Part shown: piece after piece, positions 9,887 to 21,679 of the stretch
How positions within the stretch are numbered: position 1 is the stretch's first letter
Layout of the letters: the number at the start of each line of letters is the position of its first letter
Source of the DNA: Neolecta irregularis DAH-3
Lineage: Eukaryota > Ascomycota > Neolectomycetes > Neolectales > Neolectaceae
Direction: 5' to 3'
Length of the DNA stretch: 28,606 bases
Assembly: GCA_001929475.1 (NCBI GenBank)
Contig: LXFE01000287.1
Location: forward strand, 1-28,606
The notes under the pieces: generated by a model
Databases searched by the model: none
What the model saw: the letters and a program-made list of their open reading frames with translations, nothing else
Told to the model about the DNA's origin: nothing
Program-made: the position numbers and the translations under genes

Positions 9887-11391
9887 ATGCTTCGCCAGCC
9901 CTGCAACAGGGCGCCTTCAGGCACATTGAGAAGGCAATCAAAGAGAGTATTTTCGCTGCTTAAGTCGGGAGATGGCAATGCAGTCTCCAGTGGTCCCACG
10001 GGGTCTTCCTCAAGCAACATCAAAACAACTGTAATAGGGCGGAAAGGTCAAATCATCATCTCGTCGTCTTCAATAGGTATGATTCATCACCGCACAAGAA
10101 ACCTGATGGTTTTGAAACTGGAAAGAATACTTACAACTCCTCATTCTTTACGTGGAATATGAGGACCGGCAAATCGAAGTATATACCATTCAATATTTAT
10201 GCCTTGGAAAGGATTGCGTCGAAGGACTTGGGAAGCGATAAAATATGTTCTATCAGACTCACTGTTGACTCGCCTTGCGAAAAGTGGTTCGAAATTTCCG
10301 ATTCAACAAATCAGTCGTCGTGTATCGTCAAAATTCCATTTCCATCTGTAGAATTTTATCGTGTGGAGAACGAAGTGCATACAATCGACTATTTACGTCA
10401 GAATACAACCCTTCCCGTCCCTCGGATTTTATCTCATTGCTCTCATTCTGAAAATGCAGTGGGAATGGAGTATATAATCCTCGAACCCCCTCTCGGTCGA
10501 TCCTTAGACGAGGTATGGAACATTCTCTCATCAAATGAACGAAAGGGGTACATCCTTGAGCTGATCGACTTCAAACTCCAAATTCTTCGCCTCACATCGG
10601 ACAAAATAGGCTGTATCTATAAAAAGAGCACCCATTTCGCTGTGGGACCACTGCTTTCTTTCCTTGAACACGATATTCCGGAATGCGGCCCCTGTTTGTG
10701 TTTTTCTTTCGATTAAACTAACGGTGTAGGGCATACGCTCGATCACTACCTTCACTCGCTGGCCGCATTATATCTCTCACATTTGAAATCAAGGAAATCA
10801 TCCGCTCACGATACTCCAGGACACTTCCCATCCCGTCTCTCGAAAGTCGCAATACAAAAATTCCTTCAAGTTGCGCCCTATTTACAGCCACCTAAAGACC
10901 TCTGCAAGTTTGTCTTGCATCATCCCGATCTTTCTCTTTCCAATATATATGTTTATGAAGGTCGGATATCTTGCATCACAGGATGGTCATCATCTGCTTT
11001 TCAGCCTCTTTTCGAAGCTGTACAGCCTCCAAAATGTCTCCAGCGTTTCGATGGGGAGAGCATTGAAGCTACGCTTCTTCGCAAGCTGTATTATGACAAG
11101 ATAACCCCGTTAGTCCCGGCGCAATTTACATCTCCACGTCTTGATTTCTTTCGCCAATTGTTGCGTCTCATTCTTTCTCATGCTTCGCCCAAGGGACTGT
11201 CTTGCGCAATCGTTGATATCGTCGAACATTGGAATATCTTCCGTTCGAATACAGAAATTGAATGTCCGATAACCGTGTCCAAACGTGAGAAGAGGAAAAC
11301 ACTTCGATGTGAGAGCTTGCCAGCCGTTTCTGAGGTGATATTCGATCACAACCGGTGGGAAGTACCTATAGAGGATATGGTTTATGAGTAA
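9887..11391 (+). CDS. AIM9-like phosphotransferase-fold protein, probably mitochondrial
   Basis: Exons 9887-10002, 10038-10693 and 10730-11391 give 477 residues. The introns are 35 nt (weak GTCTTC donor, inferred) and 36 nt (clear CTAAC branch site). The N-terminus, MLRQPCNRAPSGTLRRQSKR, is Arg-rich without acidic residues, as in a mitochondrial presequence. It is followed by an aminoglycoside-phosphotransferase/AIM9-like fold: a CIVKIPFP strand with the candidate ATP-binding Lys, ENEVHTIDYL with the partner Glu, VPRILSH, GMEYIILE as hinge, and a catalytic loop HHPDLSLSN with its HxDxxxxN residues. The metal-binding position that is normally DW reads ITGW, so the Asp is replaced by Gly. This suggests reduced or lost kinase-type activity. 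Substrate and role are unknown, as for most of the family. If intron 1 is wrong, the coding frame would start at 10159. Confidence 0.72.
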
Positions 11392-12366
11392 TAGCTATTG
11401 TTTGTTTTGTTGGAGTTTGAGCATGAACGTCTCGCGCGAAGGATAGGTTTTGGTATTAACTTTTTTAACGTTGAATGAGTTTTCTTCAGCTTTGTGATAC
11501 GTGAGCTAGCATGTATGACATGAGAGAATATTATTTAAAAAGGTAAGCTGGGAAAACTGACAAGGTTGATGTTCCACAAGTAGGTCCCAATATTCCCTGT
11601 TTTAGAATATCATGATATTTTTGGGTGGTGACTACAAAACGCAGCCATACTCCTTGCTGGTAGTATTGACACGATATTGTGAGTTTGACCTCGGTCAACA
11701 TAGCGAGCACAACGAGCAACCTTTTAGGAAAGTGGAAATCGTAGAGATTCGGGTATCACATCTCAGCGAAAACAGTTGGCTTAAAATGGCCAGTTCAAAA
11801 CTTTCATGATATTGCCTAAGTTGGGACCTGTTTCCTCGAACAGCACACTGATGCTTCACGCTGCTTAATCTTGAGAACTTGCAAGACAGTCGGAACTACA
11901 ACTTGATGCAAGCCTACACAATTCGAAATCTTGACTGCAATGAATTACAACTTCTTCGAAACACAAAATACATCTTGATACTGGAAAATATTTGCCCGTA
12001 ACAGTATCTCGTGAGTGCTAGCCAATATCTCCACTTCATATAGCACGAATGGCATCAATCAACTTCAGTCTGCCTCATTGTAAAACCAGACCCTTGCAGA
12101 TTGTGAAGAATTCATCTGAAGTACTCATTTCAATATTGGGCTACTTGGAAGTGTCATTTGGTAGCAATCCTGAAATTATCATACAACATGCAGAATAATT
12201 GCCACCATGTCTAGAACATAGCATAGCGATATTTTCCATATCAGGCAGTTATTCTGATAACCTTACATAACAATTATTAGACATTTATTTTTATACGAGA
12301 TTTTTATTAGACCCAATAACACGCTAAACGCTTAGCTTTTCAGACATAATGTAACAATTGAACATT
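11392..12366. other. Convergent 3' spacer, nothing recognised
   Basis: This spacer lies between the stop codons of the AIM9-like gene (+) and LCB1 (-). It is AT-rich. Overlapping open frames of 62 and 65 codons near 11531-11809 have no coding signature. I see no RNA gene or repeat. Confidence 0.6.
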
Positions 12367-13974
12367 TCAACGACTTCTTCGACGATTGAAAGCTCCTCGT
12401 AATACCGATATGGTCCTTTCAACATCTCTCTTTGCCATGCCGAGTCCCACGCAGAGCCTCAAGCTCGAGCGAACGGGCCACATTTCCTGACCGACGCGTT
12501 TGGTTCTAGTAATGAGGATACCATTATTGATACACTAGTAATCAGAGAAACAAAGTAATGAGGGAGTCAACCTCATCAACAATATCTTGGAGAATCTTAT
12601 CCTCTTCAGGTACTGGTTCCTTGAGAGAAATGAGAACCATCGGACTGTCACTATCACCAGATACAGAGATTCCGTCAATCCTATTTAACCCAGTTCGCAT
12701 GACTTTCGTTAGTTCACGCAGTGTCTTAATCATCTCCCCATCATCTTTTTTGAGAATTTCGAGTGCACCAATACTAACAGCGCCTAGCATAGCAGGCAAG
12801 GCGGCAGAAAAGACGTAGCTAGGCGAGTTGATCCGTTGATGCGCAACAACTTCTTCGCTACCAGCACAAAATCCACCAGCAGAAGAAATAGCATGAGCAT
12901 ATGATCCAATAAGAATATCAATATCTGAAGCATGGCAGCCCCAATGCTCACTAATTCCTCGACCAGTCCGTCCTAATGTTCCGAAAGAAATCGATTCATC
13001 GAGAATTAACCGGTATTTAAATTTTCGTTTGAGCTCAAGGATCTTTGGAAGGTCCAAGATTTTACCAGTCGACTCAAATAGTCCTTCAGTAACAATAAAG
13101 CGGCGGGTAAGTGGCTTCTTGGAGAATTCTCTGCGAACCTGATCTAGAACTAGTTCAAGGGAATCGACATCGTTATGTTCATACCAAAGGATAGTAGATC
13201 GAGATATAGAGAGGCCTTTCTGTATTGGAAAAGAGATCCCCTTATCACTAATGTTTCAGTTGAACGGACATCGGGAATTCATACGCTACTATAATGTCAC
13301 CCCGTTTAGCAAAACTCGGAATAACACTGCTGACTGTGCTGTAGGCTTGAGCATATATTATCGAAGCGGGTACGTCCAAAAAGGTTGCGAGTTCTTTTTC
13401 GAGGTTTACGTGCACATCTTGGGTTCCGTAAAATCCTGGGGGTCCACACGCCCCAACCCCGTACGTCCTTAGAGCGGAAACTGCTCTTTCACGAAGAGCA
13501 CAAGAGGAATGTAAATTGAGGAAGTTGAATGTTGATGCTGAGAGTACCGGTTTCGGATGGCTTTGGATCCTGACTTTGGGTCCAGCGGGTCTGAACATGA
13601 ACAGCAGGACAATCCGGGAAATACCCTATGATCACTGGGATTTTGTCCAGCTCAGTTTGATCCTGTCGAGAAAGTGGAGTTACTAGAGATTCCGGTTGCC
13701 ATTCGTCCACCAGATCATCGATTTCCTGTCCCTTAGAGTATACACGAATATGAATATGTACTTGTTGGGTAAATTTAACGTAGTTTTTGTCAGGTCGATA
13801 GCGTTTGCTCAAGAGATACCGTAGAGTAAAGAAGACGAGAAATAGCTCGATGATACTCCGGATTGGATCGTCCTGATAACTTGACTTTATATAACGCATA
13901 AGGATCTGAGACCCGGGTATCAGGTGGAATTTTTCGACGAGAAGGTTCACATATATAGATGGGTCCAGAGTCAT
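12367..13974 (-). CDS. LCB1: Serine palmitoyltransferase subunit LCB1
   Basis: Exons 13974-13762, 13725-13625, 13590-13285, 13247-12572 and 12534-12367 give 487 residues, with introns of 36, 34, 37 and 37 nt. A hydrophobic segment, SIIELFLVFFTLRYLL, lies near the N-terminus, the expected ER membrane anchor. It is followed by the alpha-oxoamine synthase fold: YGVGACGPPGFYGTQDVH, LDESISFGTLGRTGRG and, in place of the PLP-lysine motif, GSYAHAISSAGGF. The missing lysine identifies LCB1, the non-catalytic partner, rather than LCB2. With LCB2 it condenses serine and palmitoyl-CoA, the first step of sphingolipid synthesis. The start at 13974 gives the usual short LCB1 N-terminus ahead of KSSYQDDPIRS. 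An in-frame ATG at 14064 would add 30 residues. The first intron is a multiple of three without a stop. Confidence 0.93.
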
Positions 13975-14533
13975 AACTGCCGCTTCATACACGTGGAAGT
14001 AGGGATATAGAAAGTGTAATGCTTGTCGATGGTGAAGTTGAGCGATTGGATTTTGAGAGGTCATTCCCGTAACCGAGACTTTTAGCGTCTCAACACCAGT
14101 CGTAAATATAGCCTGAGTGAGGTTGAGAGATCCACAGGCCTTTAAAATCCTTGAGGTGCCTTTGGCTGTTTAACGGAGATAGTGTGAGAGACGTGTAATC
14201 AAAAGGGAAGTTAAATATGCATATCGCGAGATCTCTGAATAAACTTGAAAATATAGAAAAAGAAAAAATGCCTACAGAGGGTAAAAGAAATCTCTTTTTC
14301 TTTGATATTTCCTGCTTTTGGTTAATAGTAAGCAAATCCATAGATCTTGGCCCAATCGGGGCAATTTGGCCTTTAGCCGTTCTTGCTGGAGTCAGAAAGA
14401 ACCACATCTATTGTGTAATGTTCTCAAGTTCATATATACGACAGGTTGGGAGAATTTCAATATGTTAGGGGAGTAAAACGCAGGCTGCAATTGTATAGTT
14501 TTGCAGACTTCAATAAAAAAAACCAAGAAAAAC

Positions 14534-14890
14534 CATTGTTAGATTCCTTTGCTGTATGAATAGAGCATTATTCACCAGTCATACACGCAATCAGCTACAG
14601 GGCTACTGTAGCAGAGGACTAACTATGTGGCAGTTAGTCGTCACCGCAAGGATGACGGCTATCTTCCACATAGGTGCTATATATACATGATACTTAGTGT
14701 CTACGCTATACCTTTCTCATACGCTGAGGGAGTCTCCGCTCCCTGTACCGATATCCGGTTTAACCCAAGGGAGTATCTCCGTTACAGCTACCTATAGGAA
14801 CCAGAAACGGCCTTGTCGGTTATAGAAAGCTAGACACCGACCAAAGAAAAAGCCAAACAAGAGACTCCTTCAAATATCCTCCAAAATATT
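14534..14890. other. Hairpin-rich element, LTR-like or structured RNA
   Basis: Four inverted repeats lie in 250 nt. They are at 14594-14612 (GCTACAG/CTGTAGC), 14623-14673 (two-tier stem), 14727-14744 (AGGGAG/CTCCCT) and 14815-14841 (GTCGGT/ACCGAC). A TATATATA sits at 14678-14685. A TGTTAG start at 14534 and this TATA arrangement recall a fungal LTR. However, I find no matching CTAACA end, no target-site duplication and no retrotransposon protein nearby. A decayed solo LTR, another non-autonomous element, or a structured RNA remain possible. Confidence 0.4.
14623..14673. repeat. 51-nt two-tier perfect-outer-stem hairpin
   Basis: The outer stem is CTATGTGG/CCACATAG (8 of 8), then a symmetric internal loop of 4 nt on each side, then an inner stem TAGTCGTCA/TGACGGCTA (8 pairs plus one possible G-U), closing on a 9-nt loop. 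The symmetry makes chance unlikely. Function is unknown. Confidence 0.7.
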
Positions 14891-15317
14891 GCTATATCAT
14901 TTTTGTGCCATAAGGGGAATCACTTCTTATTTTAACTCCGATATCTCATTCGCCTTGGCATTGAAAAGAAGAAAGCCGTATTTTTACATTTTAAAATATT
15001 CCGCCCGCTGGGTAATGCCTCATCGTCTATTGCAAATGCAGACGTTAGGCGACCTAATGCAGGGAATTCTCTTTCATTTAAGAGTCTGTCTAGGCAAATA
15101 CATTTTGACTTCAGAATATCCGATCATAGAAAAACCCGTTAGAGCGATCGCTGAAGCTTCGATAGTGCCAGTTTATCACGGTTAAGATTATTTTTTTGGA
15201 GATGGGCGAAAATCTATTAGACGAATTGTTGATATTTCATAGTACTTGGAAATGTAGACGACGGTTGATGGTAGGTAAAAGTGGAAAAATTTCGCTATTT
15301 ATACATATGATCCCCGC
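14891..15317. other. Spacer upstream of SMN
   Basis: An open frame of 98 codons at 14889-15185 (+) has no domain or homology that I recognise and is treated as chance. The final ~130 nt, AT-rich and ending close to the SMN start codon, probably contain the SMN promoter. Confidence 0.45.
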
Positions 15318-15984
15318 ATGACCTCCAACGACGACACTGCAGGAAAGCCGCCTTCTCACACCGAAATCTGGGACGATACAGAGCTTGTACAAGCCTGGGA
15401 CCAAGCTTTGGCTGAATACAAAGTATGTGTTCGATTAAATATTCCAATTGAATTATGATTGACATTGCCTTGCAGAAATATCACAGCATCGAAGGCGCAT
15501 CTAAAAGGACCAAGAATGAAAATATAAAAATTTCTCAGGCTGCAGACAGCATGGAAGTTTCAGATGCAGAATCGGGCGAGATAGATGAAAGGATACAAGT
15601 AGAGGTCTGTTTTATTCTTCTGGTGTGGTCTAAATCATAGAACAATCCCAGCAAACAGTCCTTGGCCAATCAGACAAATATCCCCGCACAGTTTCTTACT
15701 ACAGACAGCAAGAAACTACAAAAAGAAATAACGACCCCGAGAGTGGAACTCAGTGCCGACCATTCAGAGTGTTCAAATCCGCAACAGAGTACCAATGACA
15801 AAGGCATTGATTTGCCAGCACCACTAAAAATACTCGCAAATGGTATTCCATATACAACTATATCTCTGACATATGAGAGGATGAAAGCCTTCGAAACTTG
15901 ATGATGTCTTGGTATTATGCTGGATACTACACAGGATATCACGCTGGACAAAAGTCTGAGTCGAAAAACAACGAAAATCTGTAG
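15318..15984 (+). CDS. SMN1: Survival motor neuron protein (SMN)
   Basis: Exons 15318-15422, 15476-15604, 15641-15842 and 15878-15984 encode 180 residues, with introns of 53, 36 and 35 nt. Residues 17-38 contain IWDDTELVQAWDQALAEYKK, the Gemin2-binding helix. Residues 153-169 contain LMMSWYYAGYYTGYHAG, the YG-box oligomerisation helix. The linker is hydrophilic, and there is no Tudor domain, as in the fission yeast protein. SMN nucleates assembly of Sm rings on spliceosomal snRNAs. Only after splicing out the 35-nt intron does the YG box come into frame with the linker, which confirms the model. Intron 1 is the only one here longer than 44 nt by a canonical reading. Confidence 0.93.
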
Positions 15985-16638
15985 TGATCTTACTGTGTCA
16001 GAACAATGGTTCTATGACAATGGCCCGAAGAACCCGGCATCTATTCTGATATTTTTGAAATGAAAAGGTTGTTTGAGAAAATTGCCTCCAGAGTTTGAAG
16101 TCGCGAGAAAAATACTAAATAGATCGATTCAAGCAAAGCAAGTGCTTCGTTATGGAGATATGAAAGAGGCCTCCTACATTTCGAACAATCTGACATGAAA
16201 TTTTACTTTATTATTGCCCGACCAGACTTATTCTTTCAATGATGTGAGCTTGTTGCTTGGCGCAATGTCATAACCGGCTAGGTCATTCACTGGATCTAGA
16301 GGATCAAGAATGGACCTATTTTTTAAGGCGAAAAGTACACTTCTATGGTTATGATGTTCGTTCCGACGGTATTCATTAAGACTATCTCGCGGTTTCAATC
16401 GCGACACTCATTATTTTCATGTCTCTTTCTCTTGAGGCTAGAATATTTCAAGAGGTAGCGCGGAACCAAAGATATGTGTTCGTTCTCGGGAAATGACACG
16501 AGTTTCATGAAAGATTGTCTAAATTTAGGCAACGCAGATCGTCTTCGCGAAATCCCGCAGAATCACAAGCTGACGAATTGCGCATTCCTCTCGAAACGAG
16601 CTGTCCATATCACTGATTGATAGTGAATCAACTGTTCT
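15985..16638. other. Spacer, no supported gene
   Basis: This AT-rich sequence between SMN and a doubtful small ORF has many stops in all frames. I see no repeat, RNA gene or recognisable gene remnant. Confidence 0.5.
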
Positions 16639-16992
16639 ATGGCTGTGAGTCAGGAGAAGGCGTTATCAAACACTCAGAAAAGCCTCAGCGAGCGTGAATA
16701 TCAATTTGACGAACAGTCGAACATGTCAGTTTATCATGTGCCAATGAAACTCTATCCTTCACCGGCCCCGGCCACAGATGGGTTGTCCATCGATCTGATG
16801 CTGGGAAAACTCATAATATTTGCCTCAGATATGGCACTTGTCGGGAAAGGGCAACGAATCTTAGAATATGCTCGAAGTCTAGTATTATTGAGCTTATTGT
16901 GCACTGACCCATCGTGTCGCAGCCTTAGTTACGCAAACCGAGAGTCTCGATCCTCCGAGGAAGATCTTCGACCGATCGGCCAATTCTCCTAA
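16639..16992 (+). CDS. Possible small hypothetical protein
   Basis: This frame of 117 codons shows a hydrophilic Ser/Glu/Gln-rich start and a central hydrophobic stretch, GLSIDLMLGKLIIFASDMAL, then an Arg/Ser-rich end. I recognise no domain. It has no convincing upstream exon or promoter and could be a chance frame or a decayed gene. It is listed only because it is the one sizeable frame in a 1.2-kb gap. Confidence 0.25.
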   Translation: MAVSQEKALSNTQKSLSEREYQFDEQSNMSVYHVPMKLYPSPAPATDGLSIDLMLGKLIIFASDMALVGKGQRILEYARSLVLLSLLCTDPSCRSLSYANRESRSSEEDLRPIGQFS

Positions 16993-17176
16993 GATGGTTC
17001 ATTGATGCCTGCCTAACACACTACTAGGCTCTTTGCTATAAATTCGACCAATTGCCATATCTAGTTTTCCTTCGTTCTCTGCTTCTCGGTATTTTTGAAC
17101 ATATCATATTTCTTGATATCCCTCTATTCAGTCGGTTCTTATGCTGCCAAATACTTACTGACCCCCAGGAATTACA

Positions 17177-18152
17177 ATGCAGTTCACCCAAGTTGCTCAG
17201 ATATTTTCTGCTTTGTTGCTCGTAAGCAATGCTGCCCCTTCGCAGTTTTCTGGGCAAGTCAAGTTGGCAAAGCGAGTCCCCTTGGGTCTCGGCCTAGAGC
17301 TCGACTTGGTTGGCGGATCTCCTGAGAGCTGGGATGGTGAGTGCGAGGAATGTCAGAAAGCCATTCGCCAGGATGACAATGAAGATTACGAAGAATCTTC
17401 AGGTGCCAATATCCCCTCTGTAACGCCTCCAGCCTACCTTCTCCCACCGGCCTATGTTCCATCCCTCGATATTTCGCAAGAGGAATGTTCAGAAAGCTCG
17501 ACAACACAAAGTCCCTCGGTTCCAACAACGGTACTCTATTCGAGTTCAACACCATCATTAGTTGTCCTTTTTTATTCATCTTCAACTGTACCAACGACTG
17601 CTCCTTCTCCAAGTTCAACCCCGTCATCGATAATTCCCGTCTTTTCATCCTCAGCAGAACACTCAGAAACTGCAAGCTCCTCTAAACCAACAACTACTAT
17701 TCCCACCTCTAGTTCAACTTCATCTTTAAGAGTTCTTGTTTCAACACCGACATTGATAGCCCCCGTCTTTTCATCCTCAATAAAACAAGCGGAAACTGCA
17801 AGCTCCTCTCAACAAGGAGCCACTGTTCCTACCTCTTCTTCAACTCCATCATTAGTTCCTGTTCCATCGATTTCAAAAGAACTTACCCCAACGGAAAGCT
17901 ACCCAGCAAACACCATCACTTTTCCTTCTCTTACTTCAACATCATCGTTAATCACCCCGCCTATATCAATCTCCGAAAAGTGTTCAGAAACTGAATTCGT
18001 CCCTCTAATGACTCCAGTAACCACCCTTCCTGCCAACATTAACAGTACACCTCCATGTGCTGTCTTCACTGTTGTATGTCTTCACCTTGGCATAATTCTA
18101 ATTTCAGACAACAACTGTCACCGTTAGGACTTGTCCAACTGCCTTGTACTAG
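17177..18152 (+). CDS. Secreted Ser/Thr-rich repetitive protein with Kex2 site
   Basis: Exons 17177-18073 and 18108-18152 flank one 34-nt intron and give 313 residues. Reading past the donor would end in an unrelated tail, whereas splicing gives TTTVTVRTCPTALY, a plausible cell-wall-protein end. Residues 1-20 form a signal peptide with probable cleavage in SNAA|P. A dibasic AKR at residues 31-33 is a candidate Kex2 site. The middle is dominated by Ser, Thr and Pro, likely heavily O-mannosylated, with a 42-residue repeat (FSSS...ETASSS...PTSSST). There are few cysteines, including CEEC near residues 55-58, and no hydrophobic GPI-type tail. A cell-wall or secreted glycoprotein role is inferred from composition; I recognise no enzyme domain. 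It lies convergent to the reductase gene. Confidence 0.82.
17636..17887 (+). repeat. 126-bp in-frame tandem repeat (two copies)
   Basis: The segment starting CCCGTCTTTTCATCCTCA at 17636 recurs at 17762, exactly 126 bp or 42 codons later. It shares the downstream AACTGCAAGCTCCTCT block. It lies inside the secreted protein gene, so copy number changes would keep the frame. Confidence 0.8.
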
Positions 18153-18331
18153 ATAATATACTTAATAGGCACCATTCTCAGCTCCTATATTTAATCAAGG
18201 CTGCCTGCGCAATAAATTTCTCTGCCCCTTTATAGTGATGAATAAAAAGATCACATGCTGTTACCTTCAGGACCATCCAGTTCTGATTGAGTGCTCAAGT
18301 ATTCGGCAAGTAACATCAAATTCGAATTACT
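18153..18331. other. Short convergent spacer
   Basis: These are 179 bp between the stop codons of the secreted protein (+) and the reductase (-). They hold 3' untranslated sequence only. Confidence 0.6.
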
Positions 18332-19189
18332 CTACCAAACAAAGGGAATAAGTGCATTCCTTTGAGGATAGTCCTTGAATGTTCTCTTGAACCACTGATG
18401 ATTGGCTCTTGCTCTAGGAACAAGAACCGCAAGCAGAGCAACAACAAATACCCAGATAGGCGAACACTGTCTCCCTGCGGCAATCCCCAGTCCAATCCAC
18501 TCGACAATCTCGCAAAAGTAGTTAGGGCAGGAGATGTACTGATATAACCCACCATATGGTATTGAATAGTCCTTCTTCCCCCCAGTTTTTCGAAGTGAAA
18601 AGAGAATTTCATCGTGGTATGTATTCCCTGCAAATCCCAATGTCCATAGCAATAAACCTGGAATAAAGTAACCGTCAGCCCGGCCGAGGCTCGAGAGCCA
18701 CCAACCAATTGTAGAACCATTGTGAAAGTTGAATGTCATCGCCCCTAACCAAACGTAAAGATGAATGGGTTTTAGAGACTCTGCTCGGAACAGCGGTGCC
18801 ACTAATGATCTGTGTGTATAATGTACCAAAAAAGCCAAGCCGATAAGCATGTTTCCGGTATTTGATAAATGGGGCGTTTGAGAAAAGTAATCGACAATAA
18901 ACATTATTGGTGATATAATCTCCATGGAGACCCAAGCAAATTTCCCTAAAGGGTTATTCGAAATGGCATTGTCGAGGATCATACCGGGAAGATTGAACTT
19001 TGAGTCTTTCGTTGAGAAACGACCGTGATTGGCGTTTACAAGTAGAAACGCGGGAACAAGAACAGGAAAGGCCTGAAGAAAAATAGAGCGGGATGCAAAG
19101 GCCTTGTTGCAAAAGAGGGCTTCGTCCTGGGTGAGGGCATACCAGAGCAGTGTAACATACTGCTCGAGATGATACATTGAACAAAACAA
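18332..19189 (-). CDS. Steroid 5-alpha-reductase family membrane protein
   Basis: An intronless frame of 285 residues has several hydrophobic membrane segments. Its C-terminal half carries the family hallmarks: LVHYTHRSLVAPLFRAE, TFNFHNGSTIGWWL, YHDEILFSLRK, YSIPYGGLYQYISCPNYF with CEIVEWIGL, and RANHQWFKRTFKDYP. These motifs form the NADPH- and substrate-binding region of SRD5A-type 3-oxo-5-alpha-steroid 4-dehydrogenases and related enoyl reductases at the ER. Length and the upstream GRFS motif fit the SRD5A1/2 branch better than the TSC13 or polyprenol-reductase branches. In fungi the natural substrate of this branch is not settled. The start at 19189 is the first Met of the frame and gives a family-typical length. 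The gene diverges from glutathione reductase. Confidence 0.88.
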   Translation of the reverse strand: MFCSMYHLEQYVTLLWYALTQDEALFCNKAFASRSIFLQAFPVLVPAFLLVNANHGRFSTKDSKFNLPGMILDNAISNNPLGKFAWVSMEIISPIMFIVDYFSQTPHLSNTGNMLIGLAFLVHYTHRSLVAPLFRAESLKPIHLYVWLGAMTFNFHNGSTIGWWLSSLGRADGYFIPGLLLWTLGFAGNTYHDEILFSLRKTGGKKDYSIPYGGLYQYISCPNYFCEIVEWIGLGIAAGRQCSPIWVFVVALLAVLVPRARANHQWFKRTFKDYPQRNALIPFVW

Positions 19190-20938
<1,749 letters not shown>

Positions 20939-20992
20939 ACAAAAGTACTGTAAATCTTGTAGCATAAATATGCGATTTGCTTGGTTCAATGA

Positions 20993-21339
20993 TCAATACT
21001 TCACTTTCTCAATGGTACATTCCTTCTTTTCCTGAGGTTCGTCCTTCTTTGCTTCCATTGCCTTTCTCTGCTTCTCTCTCATTCTAACGCAGTCAACATT
21101 CAGGCCCTGTAGAGCTGTCAGACATACGCATTAGCTTGTCTACAAACTCAGACAAACCGCGAGGAGAAAGGTGTATTACTCTTCAGCAGCCAATTTATAA
21201 CTCTTTCCATCCGCGTTCTTTTTCCCTTTATTCTGCTCCGCCAGTCGTTTAGAAGCTCTCTGTCGGTCGCGTTCACGCTGATCACCTCCTATCTCTTATC
21301 AACCGAGATAAAGGGAACAGAATGATCTGTACGTGTCAT
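20993..21339 (-). CDS. SERF/4F5-family small basic protein
   Basis: Exons 21339-21333, 21288-21180, 21139-21128 and 21083-20993 give 72 residues, with introns of 44, 40 and 44 nt. The spliced start, MTRGDQRERDRQRASKRLAE, is the hallmark of the small EDRK-rich factor (SERF/4F5) family, followed by QANAMREKQRKAMEAKK. SERF proteins are tiny, highly charged and nuclear or nucleolar, and in animals they modify amyloid aggregation; the fungal role is uncertain. Each open frame alone is too short to be noticed. The gene is supported by the family pattern that appears only when the 7-nt first coding exon and the 12-nt third exon are joined. Its stop lies 54 bp from that of glutathione reductase in convergent orientation. 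Confidence 0.85.
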
Positions 21340-21679
21340 AATTAGTGTATGGGTTTCGGAAGAGAGCGTGACCAATCATAACAACACCTGCTGCGGGCGG
21401 CGGTGGCGCGTATACAAAGAAATTGCATTGCATAAATACCAATGTGGAGATATTGACTACAAGCAAAAGTGTGATTTGAACAAAGGGATACTAGAATAGT
21501 TTGCGTCTCTTTGTCTGCACGTAAATACGCAAGACGATTGTTAGCCTCTAGGCTAAAATTATCGTGTGGGAACTAGATATTTAAGTCCGTTCCCCATAAT
21601 ACTTTTGAATGAAAAATCATTTGTCTTTCTTCCTGTCTTTCATAGGACAGTTGTCTCTCTATTCTGTTTCTTTTGCACA
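21340..21679. promoter_or_regulatory. Divergent promoter with CCAAT box, SERF / DUF7598-like
   Basis: These 340 bp separate two divergent start codons. A CCAAT sequence lies at 21372-21376, near the SERF start, followed by a GC-rich CGGGCGGCGGTGGCGCG block. The remaining sequence is AT-rich leader of the + strand gene. Confidence 0.45.

Noticed and set aside
9799-10023. Minus-strand frame of 74 codons
   Set aside because: It is antisense to the presequence exon and first intron of the AIM9-like gene and has no recognisable domain.
14090-14407. 105-codon minus-strand frame upstream of LCB1
   Set aside because: It is in the LCB1 leader, has no domain, and an opposite-strand frame overlaps it.
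14889-15185. 98-codon plus-strand frame
   Set aside because: There is no domain, signal or similarity that I recognise, and its composition resembles translated AT-rich spacer.
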